A DNA stretch of 64,000 nucleotides from Euclidia mi (GCA_944739405.2 OX123182.2:95224051-95288050); one strand, 5' to 3'; shown: positions 35,372 through 47,886, counted from the first letter of the stretch. A program made the numbers and translations. Notes: a model not told the origin generated them from the sequence alone.

Positions 35372-36041
35372 TGATCTTTATACTTATTTAGAATTATATA
35401 GATACTTTGCATTTTCAGTTTATCTTTATATAATATTTCTAGTTCTTTTAAATTACTATTCATGTATTATTAGGTCATTCAACTTACTACATTTACATTT
35501 GCATTGTTGTTCCACTAATTTTATTAAAATTTAACTGCACTGTAAGATGAAGATAACTCGTGATCATGGGCTGTAAACTATTGTTTTTGTAATTTGTGTA
35601 TTCATATACAGTCACTTCTGTAACATACATTTCCACCATAGTTCTGAACATGGTCGCGAGTTGCCGACATAATAAGACGTAAGTGGATGCTCCTGTTACA
35701 CAATATTCACATTGGAGACTAACTAAGGCACTTCATTTAGTAACTGTATTAATTACTTAAGTGTTATGTCTGTAACTATATACTGTTTACAAGTAATTAA
35801 TTGCAATGTCGAACAGTTGCAGCTCCTTACAAAAATAAAATACATATGTACCATAATATTGGCGATTCAAAAGAGTGGCCTCGAGTTTTATTATCCGTTA
35901 TTTCTCGTGGTTCTACCTATTGCTTTGCGAACGAGGCTGTAAATGTAAAAGCATTAAGTAATTCAATTTAAAAAAATTGACGTTCATAAGTGTCACCTTG
36001 TGACCTAGATGACTAAACGGTTTTTGACTTTGACTTTGAAC
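35372..36041 (+). other. 3' UTR and tandem tail of the large LINE
   Basis: AT-rich and non-coding, containing 'ggtcgcgagttgccgacata'. It ends 'actaaacggtttttgacttt' plus 'gactttga' repeats, a short tandem 3' tail rather than poly-A, as in CR1/Jockey-group elements of this type. Confidence 0.6.
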
Positions 36042-36304
36042 ATTTTTACTTCGGCATCATGCCTGGGAAATTCATGGTTCAGGAGATATTGAGGCTCGAA
36101 GTGACGACATTTTTTTTCTAATCATTCCAAAATCGCGTTTTGAATGATAAATGTAAACTTTCTCCCAAATAAACATAAACAACATTTTCAATATTTCCCT
36201 AATATAAACGACTGTAAAGTTCCCTCAACGCAATGTATGCGCTACTATCAATCAGCTGGAGGCCCTTGGCCGCGTGACCACGTGATCATAAACTGCCGCC
36301 GTTA

Positions 36305-36620
36305 GGGCGGTTTCAGATTAGAGTTTTATACGCGCGTATAAGCTCGTTTTTGGAAGCGCATGTAGGCGTGTATAGGCGCGCCTTTATGGCACACGCGCAA
36401 CTCGTACGAGGGTTGATGCGCTTCTAAGCTCGTATAAGCTTGAGCCGTCAGAGTCCATGTTGACACTGACACGATGTCACTACCATTTCGAAAGAACGTT
36501 CCTAAATATGCCCGTTTACGCGAGTTCGTGTTTTTGAAGCGGGTAATGTAGCGCGTGTGTAAGCGCGTATGCTGAAACGACCGTATACACGCAGAAAAAT
36601 ACGCTTATCTGAAACCGCCA
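36305..36620. mobile_element. Harbinger-like MITE, family K, copy 1 (316 bp)
   Basis: Ends 'gggcggtttcagatta' and 'ttatctgaaaccgcca' are inverted, flanked by TTA on both sides (36302-36304, 36621-36623). A 3-bp TWA target duplication and G-rich ends suggest PIF/Harbinger. The interior is rich in 'gcgcgtataagc'-like words and matches 49833-50146 in reverse orientation. No coding capacity. Confidence 0.75.
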
Positions 36621-36623
36621 TTA

Positions 36624-38620
36624 GGTACCAGCCGACGTTCACGCTGTAGCTAGATACGGCCGGTGTAGGCACAGGAACGATGCATTTCGGGCGCTATACA
36701 TTGCGGCTTATAAAATGTGCCTATTTTTAAGCTTAAAATGTAATTTCGTTTCCCAGGTATAATTTTTGCTTAGTACGACTTGGCTTGATGTCCTGAACGA
36801 GTAGACTTCGGCTTGGTGATGGGTCTTGTGACACCCTGTATTATGAATATATCTAGACCTGTAAGATCAAGTACTGTCACTTTTTATGTCATCTAATAAA
36901 GATTTCAATCATTGATTGATAAATCAAGATTGCATACAAAAATAGTTGGATAACATCTTTAATAAATTCCATGCTGCGAGGGACTTCCAGCAAAACACAA
37001 ACATGGCGGTATTTTAAAACATGCGCAAATAACTTAACATTTAAGAGCTTAGTGGTACTTAGCCCAAAGATCGGTACAGAAGTATTTTTTTTACAATATC
37101 ATGGAATTATAACGGAGTCAGCAATAGCCGAATGTATACACCAACCCTCCCTTTCTCCGCTAGATTTCTTGACCCCCATAATAATAATTGAAATAGAATG
37201 TTAATACATTGGGATCAGCTACAAACTAAAACCAATTTATTGTTCCAACTTCTCAGTTTTTTAATAAACGTCCGTTCTCGTAGCGTCTTTCAGGTCTTAA
37301 TAAAAATAGCAGAATATGATCTAAAACAAGACTTACATTTAGCCATAAAAGACAGTAAGAAGTAAGTAACAATTCTATTCAAATAATCTTTCTCTTAGCG
37401 CGTTATTTCCCAACTATACAAAAATCATCTGACTCCACGAAAATGTTGTCGAAAAAGCCCTCCATGATCATGTACAGCCGAATTGTACGAAGATTATATG
37501 TAAACCTATTCATGGTCGTGACTTGCGAGAGACGAACGTGTGTTCCGAAGCTAATTGACTTCTTAATGATCTATAAATGTACGCACCGTGTAATTACGTA
37601 GCATTTTTTACTCAACCAATTCCTTGTGAATACAATTTGTCTGTGTGAATAGTTTGAGTAATAAAATCACTGAGAAAGGAAATTTATTGCGGTTGGTCTA
37701 GTAAACTGGTGTCTGGGAAACTATAAAAGTAAAAAGTATAACGTTCAAGGGTAATGTTAAAATGCAAGCTCTGCGATGCCGAAAAACAAGAAAATGGTTA
37801 CCTCACTTAGTTTGTTAGTTTAAGGCCCGTTTAACTGTCTTATAAGTTACACTTAAATTAATTGACGAATAGCACTATTTCACCATGCGTAAGCGGTGCG
37901 CGTCCTTAGTGCGCAGGGTGAGGACTGAGGGCCAGCTCCAATATAGTCCTGACTATGATAGCCGACATAATTGACTGACCTTTTATTCGGCGATGTTGCA
38001 GTAGGCATGTCTACGTGCATGGTTGCTAAATATAAATGAAGCCAGCCCAATTTATATTTGGCAACTATGTAGGTTTGCTTTATTTTCTGTGCTTTTAAAT
38101 GTCTTTTGAGCGCTTTGTTATGTATTATGTGTACTTAATCCTTTGAATGTAATGTTGTTTTGGTGCTATTTAAATTTTTTTATTCGTGTATATGCTTTTG
38201 TAACAGTGTATAAAATTCTATATGTCCTACATATATTGGTAATTTGACCAGAAATAAATATTTAGTTTTTATTATTCATTTATTATAATAATATCGGTAT
38301 ATTTGATTGAAATCTATCCAAAGATGCAACTTGATGGCAATTCATACAATACGCGATGGAGGTCTCTTTAGTTTAAACATCCGTAACCAATATTTCTTTG
38401 CCCAAGCTCGAACATATATCACAAAGAAAAAATCCCAACCAACATTTTATTCACATTAGATGTACGGTTGTCGCAACTTACGAACACGAATTATGACGCT
38501 GCGATAGTCTGGGATAAACTTAAACTACCTTGGCATATTCAACAAATTTCTTAAGAAGTATTATTTAAGACGAATTAATATTTACGAGTCTTGTAGTAGA
38601 CTGTTAAAATAATATAAATT
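36624..38620. other. Unannotated AT-rich stretch
   Basis: Outside a short 77-codon frame (36971-37204) with no recognisable motif, I see no gene, repeat copy or structured RNA here. Long AT-rich runs near 38050-38300. Confidence 0.4.
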
Positions 38621-38624
38621 TAAC

Positions 38625-38805
38625 TGTTCATATAGCGTTGTGGTTTCAACAAAGAGTCGTGACTTCGATTCCCATACGATACAACTGTTTATGTAAGGCA
38701 CAATTTTTTGTCTCGAGTCAGGGTGTTCTATGTGCCCATTGACTGCTTATTTGTAAAGTCATCCGCAATACAGGACATTCATAGTAAGAGAGATGTCTCT
38801 AAATA
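38625..38805 (+). mobile_element. Partial tRNA-derived SINE
   Basis: Reads 'agcgttgtggtttcaac', then a box-B-like 'cttcgattccc', then a body 'atacaactgtttatg' and 'cagggtgttctatgtgccca'. It differs from the SINEs at 39123 and 10641, so it is another family. No clear tail or target duplication. Confidence 0.5.
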
Positions 38806-39122
38806 AAAACTGAACACAAAACTAAAACACATCTTTCTAGAGGTTTCTATTCTAAAGAGAGTGGAAAATATTTTCCAATCCTATTTTCGAATCTGCATAC
38901 ATAAAATTCTTGCGTTACTGACTGATGGACAACGCATACAAATGTAAAACAAAACATACAAATGTAACTATAGGGCGCAAGAAGCTGAAATTTGACATGT
39001 ATGTTCTTTGGCATGAACTTAGTAGTGCATTAAGAGGGGATTTCCGCAAATTCTCACGGGAGCGGGCAGAAACGGTTAAATTAAAAGAAAATGTGCGGGC
39101 ATAGCTACGGGCATCCTTTAGT

Positions 39123-39439
39123 CATCATCATCAGCCCTGTATATAAACTGTCCCACTGCTGGGCACGGGACTCTTCTCACTATGAGAAGGGTAAGGCCAT
39201 AGTCCACCACGCTGGCCAAGTGCGGGTTGGCAGTCACCACATGTCTTTCGAGAACATTATAGAGAACTTTCAGACATGCAGGTTTCCTCAAGTTGTTATC
39301 CTTCACCGTTTAGCAAGCGATAATTTACAATTTAATACGCACATAATTTCGAAAAGTCATTGGTGAGCGCCGTGGATTTGAACCCGAGACCCTCTGCATA
39401 GCAGTCCGTCGGCCTCTCCACAAGGCTGTCGCGGCTGTT
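39123..39439 (-). mobile_element. tRNA-derived SINE with perfect 11-bp target duplication
   Basis: On the minus strand: a head with A box ('agccttgtggagaggc'), box B ('ggttcaaatcc', near 39374-39384), a body, and a tail ending 'agggctgatgatgatga'. Exact duplications 'catcctttagt' flank it (39112-39122 and 39440-39450). The intact flanks and promoter boxes mark it as one of the youngest insertions in the window. It would be transcribed by RNA polymerase III and moved by a LINE in trans. Confidence 0.9.
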
Positions 39440-39481
39440 CATCCTTTAGTAGACTATCATTAAAATAGGTAATCTAGACGG

Positions 39482-39517
39482 TAGACGGTTTTCATTTATA
39501 ATAATGAAAACCGTCTA
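39482..39517. repeat. Short hairpin
   Basis: 15-bp perfect arms 'tagacggttttcatt' and 'aatgaaaaccgtcta' with a 6-base AT loop. Confidence 0.8.
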
Positions 39518-39844
39518 TAACAGTAGATACTAGTAAAATTTCTAGCAAAACCTACAGACGTTCAAATTATTCCCAACACAATTTAGTAACTCCCTTTCTA
39601 GTTAGAGTGATCGCTAATTGCATTAGAAAAATGCTCTTGTGTGCCTTTAATATTAAATAAAAAAACAGAGGCTTAAAAACAAATTATAACTAATTTGTTT
39701 TTAATCACATTATGCGATGAACACTCGCATTTGATAATCACATATTATTAAGGTAGTGCAGAAGGTTAAAGCCATTTACTTGATTACTAGTATGTCTATC
39801 AGATACACATTTTTAAAAGGTTGCTTTTAGAGAGAGTATACTCA

Positions 39845-39902
39845 AAGATCTTTAGCCAGACGACCTGAAATATTTATTTCAGCTCGTCTGGCTAAAGATC
39901 TT
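39845..39902. repeat. Near-perfect hairpin
   Basis: 28-bp arms (39845-39872 and 39875-39902, one mismatch) with a 2-base loop; the arm contains 'ctttagccagacga'. Confidence 0.85.
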
Positions 39903-42392
39903 GTATTTTTACACACGTCACACTCACATAATGCTCTATCAATTCTTTTAAAAAATGTTTTCTGTTTGAATCTAAAGGTACATTTAATTTTGTACAAATA
40001 AAATACATCTATATTTTATTATACATAATATATTGGCTTAAACATAACACAAGAATTCGGGCAAAGAATTATTTATAAAAATATTTAGTTATATTATTTA
40101 AATACATCATATGAAGTAGCTTTATAGTCTGTAGGTATCTGGAGCTCTACGGAGCAGCTTAAGATATCTAATAATGTATATCTGTCTACAATAGCTAAGT
40201 ACTTTCTTATTAAACCAATGAATCTTATCGAATTTGTGGTTCTTAGTAATCGCAATCGTTTAATATCTTCATTTTTATCGAGTAACATTCATATTTCTTT
40301 TTACTTGTAACAAACTTTTAGATAGATCTTACAAATGCCAAAGTCCAGTAAATCACTGTACAACAAACTAAACCTATATAACAACAAATGCAGAAGAAAT
40401 TCCTCCTAACAAGAATGACGATTGGAAAGCTTTCCCTGATATCAAGTTATACAGCGCGGACGTGCAATAGCCCCTTTCATTAACACTTTACGATCTGCTA
40501 CGTGCTTAAGCGAGCGGTCGTGAAGATATTTCATTTGTGACGTGTCTGTTTTTTATGGTTCGCACCAGACAAAAGTTTTGCTTAAGTATGCCTGCTTTTG
40601 AATTGTTCCTCTTTTAATCAAAGGCCTAAAATCTAGCCAGCATCATTTGCGAGCTCTCTGTTTAGAGTTTTTATGGAAAGTTACCATAAAAAGGGATTGA
40701 TGATAAATCTTTGACAAACTTGATGGTTCTCCCTGTTAGTGAATCCTGGAAATCAGTATGGATACTTAATTCTTCCTGATCGTTTGATAGTGTATCATCA
40801 TGATAATGAATTACAAAATAAACTAAATTTTCACTTCATACATCCGACTATCGAGACAAACAAACATAATATTTTACTACATTATGAGTACCAGTACGAA
40901 CCGCGTATATATTGTGAATAAAATATAGAATGTCAGATAAGTTCTATGTCTACCGCGCAGTGAATTGAACTCACATTCAAACCGACACTTAATACATTTA
41001 TCAGACCTCGATTTCTTATTACTACATAAAATCAAAAGACCTATGAAATATGTGTAAGTAGAACTAGGTTCAACTACCTAAGTATTCCAGTATCTTATTA
41101 GACATATATCTTTATCATTAAAATATCAAAATATAACTATAGGGCACGAACATATTTATTTGTCATGTATGATCAATGAACAGACACAAAGAAAACTCAG
41201 AATTAGCCTCTAACGTACTAAGTATAGAATAAGTCACCTATCAATGGTATACCAAGACAAAGTTCGTTATTTGTTGTGCTACGCGATGAATGGGGTTGAA
41301 TTTATGATGTCTTAGTTTTAGAAAATGCTACTTTTGGCGCATAGATGTTGTTATAGTAGAAACTTTTTCGCAAATAACTTCTTTGTCGTACACACAAAAG
41401 TTTAAGCTACTTAAAATCTTATTACATGACTTAAAATATTTCCAACTTTAGTTTTACTCAGCCTGTGACAAAGTTATTACATACTCGTATATTATAAATT
41501 AATATTCAATTCTTGTGAAATATGACACTGTGACAATGACACATTTAAATTAATAACCTGTCCGTCTCATACTTATTATGAAACAGACAGATTATTAATT
41601 TCAATGTGTACTCAAGGTTATTGCTCCTCTTATTATTAAAAAAGAGTGTTTCCGTTCTTGAGAGCTACATTAATAGTCTTTAGATCATCTTGGGTTCATA
41701 CATACTATATGTTGCGCACCGCTGACAAGCTACGAAGCTTGTCAGAAAAGTTCACCTCGGTGAAGTTTGCGTGCGCTTTCGCTTCGGTGATTGGTACAAG
41801 CCATGATTCTGAGTGGGAGAGTCTAGAACGGTGCCGTCTTCCTTTGTGACGGCGAAGCGTGAGAGGATTTCACCTTACTCACACCAAATACATTGCGCGT
41901 GACGATCCTCAGCTGCCGTAGAATATATATATACGATCTTTACCCGGTGTTTCTAATTTTTGGTCAGTCGTGTTTTCTTAAAATGAATCTTAGCTACATT
42001 TATTTATCACCCCCGAAACCTTTTGCATAAAAGGAACATCTGGCAAGGTTAGTTTTTCCAAACTCAAACACGAAGGAGAAATTAAAACTGGGATAATTCA
42101 AGGATAATCATTATGATGCTAGTATAAAATAAAAAGATCGTACACATACCATTACATTTTAGCACCAATTTTTAAGTTTACTGGATATTGATTAGATTGC
42201 AGTTCATTGAGCTAAAGAGTAGGTACATAAGATAAAGAACAGTTATTCAGACAATGGCGTAGTAATATAGACAGCAATAAAATTCGTAATACTTGGTTGA
42301 ATGCGTTATTATTATCTGCTTAATAGGTAGGTCTTTTTAATGAATACTGCACATAATTTTTTCGGTAAACTTCTAAGAATATTCTCAAGAGT
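39903..42392. other. Stretch left of copy B with no recognised gene
   Basis: AT-rich, with no interpretable frame. It holds one imperfect hairpin (41541-41607) and a small GC-richer patch with local inverted repeats (41700-41900). The last bases before 42393 may continue the duplicated unit, but copy A is cut by the window edge there. Confidence 0.4.
41541..41607. repeat. Imperfect hairpin
   Basis: 31-bp arms (41541-41571 and 41577-41607) with four mismatches and a 5-base loop. Confidence 0.75.
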
Positions 42393-42484
42393 ATGAATGA
42401 GTTGTTACTGAATAAGTAAGATATGATTTAGTTTGCTGACTATACAATAGCAAAGATAATGGTTCAGTCTTCAACAACTTCTTA

Positions 42485-42787
42485 GGGCTCCTACCTACGC
42501 ACTGTGCGGTGAGCCGAAATGCGGCCAGCCGTCCGGCTAACCGCGTGCGTAGGTGCTTATTAGCAGTAAAATGTTCACCGTTAATGGCGGGCAACCGCAA
42601 ACTAGCACTATGTGCATAGTGTGTATGGCAACCGTCCGGCTGGCCGCAGCGCTCAGAGCAACCGGAGCGGTCAGTAGGCAGCCGCATCGCGGTACGTATA
42701 GAAACTACTTTCTCATACAAATTGTTGTTTGATGGATAGCCACACGACTGGCCGCATTGCGGCTAACCACATGGTGCGTAGGAGCCC
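42485..42787. mobile_element. Harbinger-like MITE, 303 bp, TTA target duplication
   Basis: Inverted ends 'gggctcctac...gcac' and 'gtgcgtaggagccc' are flanked by TTA (42482-42484 and 42788-42790). Copy A shows the single TTA at 136-138 in 'acttcttatagttc'. The interior is GC-rich and non-coding ('gcggccagccgtccggcta'). The 3-bp TTA duplication points to PIF/Harbinger. Confidence 0.85.
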
Positions 42788-43538
42788 TTATAGTTCTTTC
42801 TACGTCAACTATGGAATTATAGAATAATTTAAGAAGTATTGCGCCATGAAGAATAGAACGCAAAAAACAGAAATCTGCAAGTGGTTTATAATTTAAAATA
42901 TGGAACCCGTCCAAAAAGAAAGTAAAGATTTGGAGGGAAATGAAACTGATTTCACAAAATGGCGATTAAACGGTTGGATACAGTCACCTAGCTAATCAGA
43001 AATCGGAATGAAATCGAACAAAAGTAATATTACTTTCCTTATTTAGTATATTAAGTTAAATCGGAGTCGTTCAGACGTATATAATTAAGGAGCCTCAGAG
43101 TTCAGTGTTTGATATAATCGTTCGTTCGATTGCACTGTTGGAAGTTTTGACGGAATTCAGTAACAGCTAAGTTACAGTATAAAATGCTCTTCCAACTCTT
43201 GCTTAACTTAGTATCGACGGAGCACCACAACATTTTTAAGGTACCAGCGGAGGTTTAACGACAACGCTTTGACATTTCTAATCTTATAAACAATGTAGTT
43301 AAAAGCATTTTCTTTTCTTTATAATATTTTACCGTCCATATTTTGTTTAAGATTTGTACACTTTAGGAATCTAGTTTAGTATTCAAAAGTTTCAATTTGA
43401 ACAAGGTTCTTTCTTGAAAAAAAAAGATTCATCTTACAAAAAGAGATACACTACTATAAACATACCACAGCGCTACGCAACCACATCATAACCACCCGGG
43501 AACAATCATAAATACATATTGTCAGTACTACAACACGA

Positions 43539-44090
43539 CCTTCCCCGTGGGATCTCCACCTTGTCGTGGTGGGGGGGCTCAGTAACTGTGGGTTTGAGGT
43601 ACACCCACGGTGAAGCTAAGCGGGATCCCGGGAAGGGATGCTCCACGTAGGCTTGGGTGAGGCCTGCGTAAGATGCGTCCCAAGGTGCGGGTGCGGGGGA
43701 CAGTTCTGTCTGTCCCTTGCAGTCTCCCGCGACCAAATGGGGGCGCACCATCGTTGCGTCGCGGTGGGGCCGCAGAGGAAGAGGAGATGCGGTAATTCGT
43801 TGCCGTCCTCCCTATCCTCTGCGGCCGCTGGGTGTTATGGCGGCGGAGCCCAACACCTTCATCTGCCGCCAAGGGGGTTTCATTCGGGGCCCGCCTGGCC
43901 ATCGGCGAGGAATGCTTCGGTGAAACCCTACCCGACATCCCCCATTCGACACATGGGTACATGAGGAGCAAGGGTTGCTTTTTAGTCAGTAAGAGTCTGA
44001 CAGTCCCCATCGTCCTCCCCCCCCAGGGCGGAGGGACTACATGAGGATTTTCCAACCCAACACAAAAAAAAAGAAAAAAAAATGAAAGTT
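43539..44090 (+). mobile_element. GC-rich short retroposon, second copy, with longer 3' end
   Basis: Flanked by the perfect 11-bp duplication 'ctacaacacga' (43528-43538, 44091-44101). It starts 'ccttccccgtgggatctcca' and ends in an A-rich tail ('aaaaaaaaagaaaaaaaaat'). It matches 13554-14035 over its first part, then continues about 100 bp further ('tttttagtcagtaagagtct'), so the other copy used an earlier A-tail. No recognised protein. Confidence 0.8.
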
Positions 44091-45065
44091 CTACAACACG
44101 ATCGCGACCTGAACCATAGATTGAACGATTTTGTGGGAGGATATTGTGTGGATGTAGTACCTGTGAATAAATTTTTAAAGCCATAGTCACTCCAGTAATA
44201 TTGCATCTAAGTATTAGATGCATACGAGACTTTTCATTTTGGAATTATACCCATTTTAGTCACTTGTTCGTAGCACAGAACTAATTTAAGACGTAACTAA
44301 CATTCGCTTAAAAACCCTCTCTAAATAAATTTTATATTGAAATTATAATCTTACTTTACTTTATATTACGACCAACATGTAAATAATACACAAAACACAT
44401 TTGAATTTCTTGTATTTATATGAAAGCCGTGCCCATGTCTGCCAATAAAAAATATCAATATTCCTCAAAGTAAAGTCCATTAATTTGTCGCACATGTAAG
44501 AGGAAAATACTCAAAGTAGAGCGACTGTATAAATAAAATGTCACAGAAGACTGAATAAAAATATAATAAACCATTTGACGACGGTGTTTGTATGAATTAA
44601 TTTCATTTATATGGGTATTTGGAAAGGGCTTTAATTTTTACGATAATTTAGAAATTAAGGGCGATTGCGAATAATAAATATGGTTTGCTCTTGTGATTTG
44701 ATTTTGCTAGGCAAGATTAAGTTTGTTACATTATTTTCTATTCTATATCAACGATCTTGTTTGGACCACAATAAGCAGTTAGATGAGAGCAGTTCAATAT
44801 CGGACTGAGGTTAGGTACTTGCAGGAGACCTTTGTTCAACCATGAACATCTTTAGGCTGAGATGATGGTAAAATTATTGTGGTCTTATATCTCATGTACC
44901 TATGCAACTGGTGAAAATTCGCAGATAGAAGTTTTTTATCTTCTATACACGTTTCTTTTTTGCCATTAAAATTATATCGGTTACCATCTTTACGTTAGTC
45001 TCTAGCTAAATTATCTTGTATTGAGGAAACGATACTATCGAAAAAAGACCTATGAATTATTTTAT

Positions 45066-45830
45066 AAACACATGTTATGGAGACATCGAAATCAAAATAT
45101 ATTTTTCTAGAAGCACAAGGAAAATACAGCCACCCTATTACAATAAAAACAATCTGCCATATTTGCATTCCAACATCGTCTCTTCTTTTGTATTATCAAA
45201 TAGAAAACGCATTACCTTTGATTCTGGCTACATCAATTTAAGAGTAAAAATATTTATCTATCTTATTGAAATAATACTTTACAACCTAGATAACTGCCAA
45301 AAGAAATCATTGCCAGTCTTAATGGATGAAATACATAAACACCTATCCAGATTTTGAGAAAATGTTTCTAACCTATTGCCTAAATAAAAACCATAAACAA
45401 TTTTCAACGTTGCCAGTTACACACGAATAATCACTTGAATTGCATTGTGAATGAACGAGTTGTTATTGACCAGAACTGTATTTGTGCTCTGTTTTAAAGA
45501 CAGTTGCGGAGCCGGATCTCCGATATGTATAAAACCTGACAGCCGGCTACAGCTGTTTTTTGTGTTTAGTGTTCTTCTTCACATGACACATTGAATAATT
45601 TTGTTTCTCTATAAAAGACCTATTTAATCCTTGAGGTACAAAATAAAAAGTGTTATGTAGGCGATATTAATGTTAAGTTTAACCCAAAATGCACCACCAT
45701 TGAAATGAATGAATCTTACATTTATCTTTACACTAGGTTCTTTGCCTGCACCACATTCTATCGTAAGAACTTATGCCTCATTTATATCCAATAACCTATA
45801 ATCTGTTATTTTATTATTTAACACTATACC
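45066..45830 (+). repeat. Flank unit U, first copy in B
   Basis: Starts near 'ggagacatcgaaatcaaaat' and includes 'aaaacctgacagccggct' and 'ttgcctgcaccacat'. Matches 4910-5540 of copy A and a second copy at 49385-50430. It lacks the 'ttttttagttatatta' stretch that copy A and the second copy share. Confidence 0.75.
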
Positions 45831-45966
45831 TATGTTATTTCTCATATTAATTTCATTATTTTATCTTTCACTTTAATTTGAGCAGTAACTTTCATTGATC
45901 ACGAAATAATTAATAAATTATGGATGGAAAAGACTAGCATCCACGACACAGCAAATCCTATTGTAT

Positions 45967-46540
45967 CTAGTTATAAGTTACACAATGTGTGCAGGTGAGT
46001 ACACCATTGCAGTAATTATATATTATAGCACTAGGTGGGCGTACCTTCAGTTCAACGCAACGAGCATCTAGTACAGAGCAACGATTATCCTCAAAGCTTT
46101 TGACTCTGGTTTTAACCAAAGTCCTCCATTTCTGTCGCTGAAAGGCTCTCTTCTCCCACTCCAACGGCTCAGTGTCGCACTTTTTCATATGGCGCTTAAG
46201 TATATCTTTACATCTAAGGAATTGTCCGCCATGCTTATGCTTGCCCTCAGGTTCAGAAAAAAAGATGTACTTTGTCAGACGTTGATCGGTCATTCGGGAC
46301 ACGTGCCGCACCAACGGCGTTGCCTGCGTATGAGATAGGCCTCCGTCCTCATAATATTGGCTCTACGCAGCACTTCCGTGTTCCGAATGCGATCAGACCA
46401 ACGGATGTTTAATATTTTGCGCAGACATTTTAGATAGAAGCAATCCAGCTTTCGTATATGGCGGCGGTAAACGGTCTATCACTCTGAGGAGTATAGTAAG
46501 CTTGGTAACACCACAGCCCTATCTATGGCTTTAGAAAAAG
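45967..46540 (-). pseudogene. LINE 3' coding fragment (RTE/craft-like), minus strand
   Basis: The clean frame (46314-45967) reads MVRHVSRMTDQRLTKYIFF, then GGQFLRCKDILKRHMKKCD, then EWEKRAFQRQKWRTLVKTR. Upstream on the same strand, broken frames recall a 'KMSAQNIKHPLV' and 'YYEDGGLSHTQATPLV' region, the usual path from reverse transcriptase to C terminus ('WAGHVSRM' type). No catalytic domain is left, so it is a 5'-truncated, decayed insertion. It is a different family from the LINE just to its right, which faces it on the other strand. Confidence 0.6.
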
Positions 46541-46651
46541 AAAAGATATGATACTACCAAGCATGGCAGCTACACGGCGTATTGGTCCGGAGTAGCTAGT
46601 ACCACCAGAGCCTGCAAGGGAGTTGGTTTAATACTGTCTGCGCGAATAGGT

Positions 46652-47347
46652 GTGTGCATAAAAGAGTTTGAATGTGTAAATGCAAGGCTACTATGGATGA
46701 GAATGAAAGTAGTACTTACTCGTCTTCTTATTGTAGGGGTTTACGCCCTGGTCAATATATTATCGGGTATGTCACAACAAGAAAAAGACGAAAGGCAGGA
46801 GTTTTGGGAGAGTTTAAGAGAGATTTCAAGGACCTGTAAGGATAAGGAAATATTGATTTTGTTAGGTGATTTCAATGGATGGGTGGGAGTAAAGCGAGAT
46901 GGATTTGAAAGAGTTTTAGGTGGATTCGGTGATAAGAGTGTGTGGCGTGTGGAGTGGAGCCTTTGTGTGACAAACACCATGTTTGATCATAAAAGGATTC
47001 ATTTGAATACACGTGAGGCGAAAAATGTTAGAAGAAATATGATTGATTTTGTAATAGGAGATGAACGACTGAGAAAGAATGTGTCGGATACGAGAGTGTT
47101 ACGAGGGTTTGGCATTCATATTGACAACTTTTTGGTGTTAAGACGGATAAGTGGGCTCTCTAGAGGTTGGCGACAGCGAGAAAATAATCAAGAGGTATTG
47201 GAAAGAATAAAAGTAGAAAATCTGCAAGAGAAAGATGTGAAAGATGAGTATAAGCCAAGATTGATAGCAAGATTTGAGAGGTTCGATGCCATAAATGATA
47301 TGGAAGAATTATGGCAATTCTTTAAAGAAGAGATAGCATGTGTCTGA
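46652..47347 (+). pseudogene. LINE endonuclease domain
   Basis: 231 open codons. Visible blocks are GVYALVNILSGMSQQEKDER, the catalytic ILILLGDFNGWVGVKRDG (GDFN), and RRNMIDFVIGDERLRKNVSD (the DFV..D block). The usual final 'SDH' appears altered, and the frame closes at 47347 with a stop after EEIACV. The N-terminal 'RRYKWDV.GLSE' type part is missing or broken. In an intact element this domain nicks chromosomal DNA to prime reverse transcription. The Met at 46652 is only the first in frame and not a real start. Confidence 0.75.
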
Positions 47348-47424
47348 AGTGTGTGGTGTGATCGAGCAAAAGGAAAATACGAAATATTAAGAATACATGG
47401 TGGGATAAGGATGTACAAACAGCA

Positions 47425-47886
47425 GTGTTAGATAAGAAGAAAGCTTGGTCAGATTGTTTGGCTGTCAGAGCAAATAGAATAATGGGAAAAGCAACGATTG
47501 AGGACATAGATGAAGCTAGAAAAGAGTTCGTATGTTCAAAAAGAATAGTGAAAGAAATGGTTAAAAGGAAAAAAGAGGAAAAGAAAGATGAGTTTGATAG
47601 CAGATTATCCTACGACTTCCGGAGAAACATAAAGTTTTTCTGGAAATCCGTTTGTGCAGTTAGAGGAAAACCTCAGTCCTCAGAATACACAGCAATCAAA
47701 GACAAGAATGGAAAGATACTGAATGGTGAATCGTGCGTGCTGAAGAGATGGAAAGATTATTTTGAAGGATTATTTGAAAGAACGACGACAGAGACATCAA
47801 CAGGTGAAATGAATGGTAATGATAGCAATGATGAAAGCGATATTGGCGTGGATAAGATTTTGAAGGCACTGACCAGTATGAAATAA
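47425..47886 (+). pseudogene. LINE connector region before RT
   Basis: 154 codons reading KKAWSDCLAVRANRIMGKA, KRIVKEMVKRKKEEKKDEFD, SRLSYDFRRNIKFFWKSVCA and SCVLKRWKDYFEGLFERTTT. This is the basic linker that in such elements ends with 'W..YF..L' just before the first RT block. It stops at 47886; the next bases would have read on into a G-K-A-A-G-Y-D RT start, so a single stop mutation separates the two. Confidence 0.7.

Larger units (their letters stand above)
24540..36041 (+). mobile_element. Non-LTR retrotransposon (Jockey/CR1-like), multiply interrupted
   Basis: A single plus-strand LINE can be followed through its interruptions: coiled-coil ORF1 (24546-25527), a middle region (25530-25807 and 26754-27060), endonuclease (27065-27152, 28464-29010), linker, reverse transcriptase (33490-35371), a 3' UTR, and a tail of tandem 'tttgac' at about 36021-36040. 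The insertions are a piggyBac-like element (25812-26749), an opposite-strand LINE (27153-28463) and a 'ccggtc' repeat (29318-33470). Removing the piggyBac-like element restores the frame exactly across TTAA. The tandem-repeat tail and architecture fit the Jockey/CR1 group; the clade is an inference. Confidence 0.8.

Noticed and set aside
39123..39439. Box A and box B as a functional tRNA gene
   Set aside because: No cloverleaf with paired acceptor stem can be drawn; the sequence continues into a SINE body and tail with target duplications. The same judgement holds for 5559, 10641, 21371, 38625 and 50454.
42385..42720. A 111-codon minus-strand frame
   Set aside because: It lies mostly inside the 303-bp MITE and depends on its GC-rich core. 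The frame at 49916-50176 in the family K MITE is rejected for the same reason.
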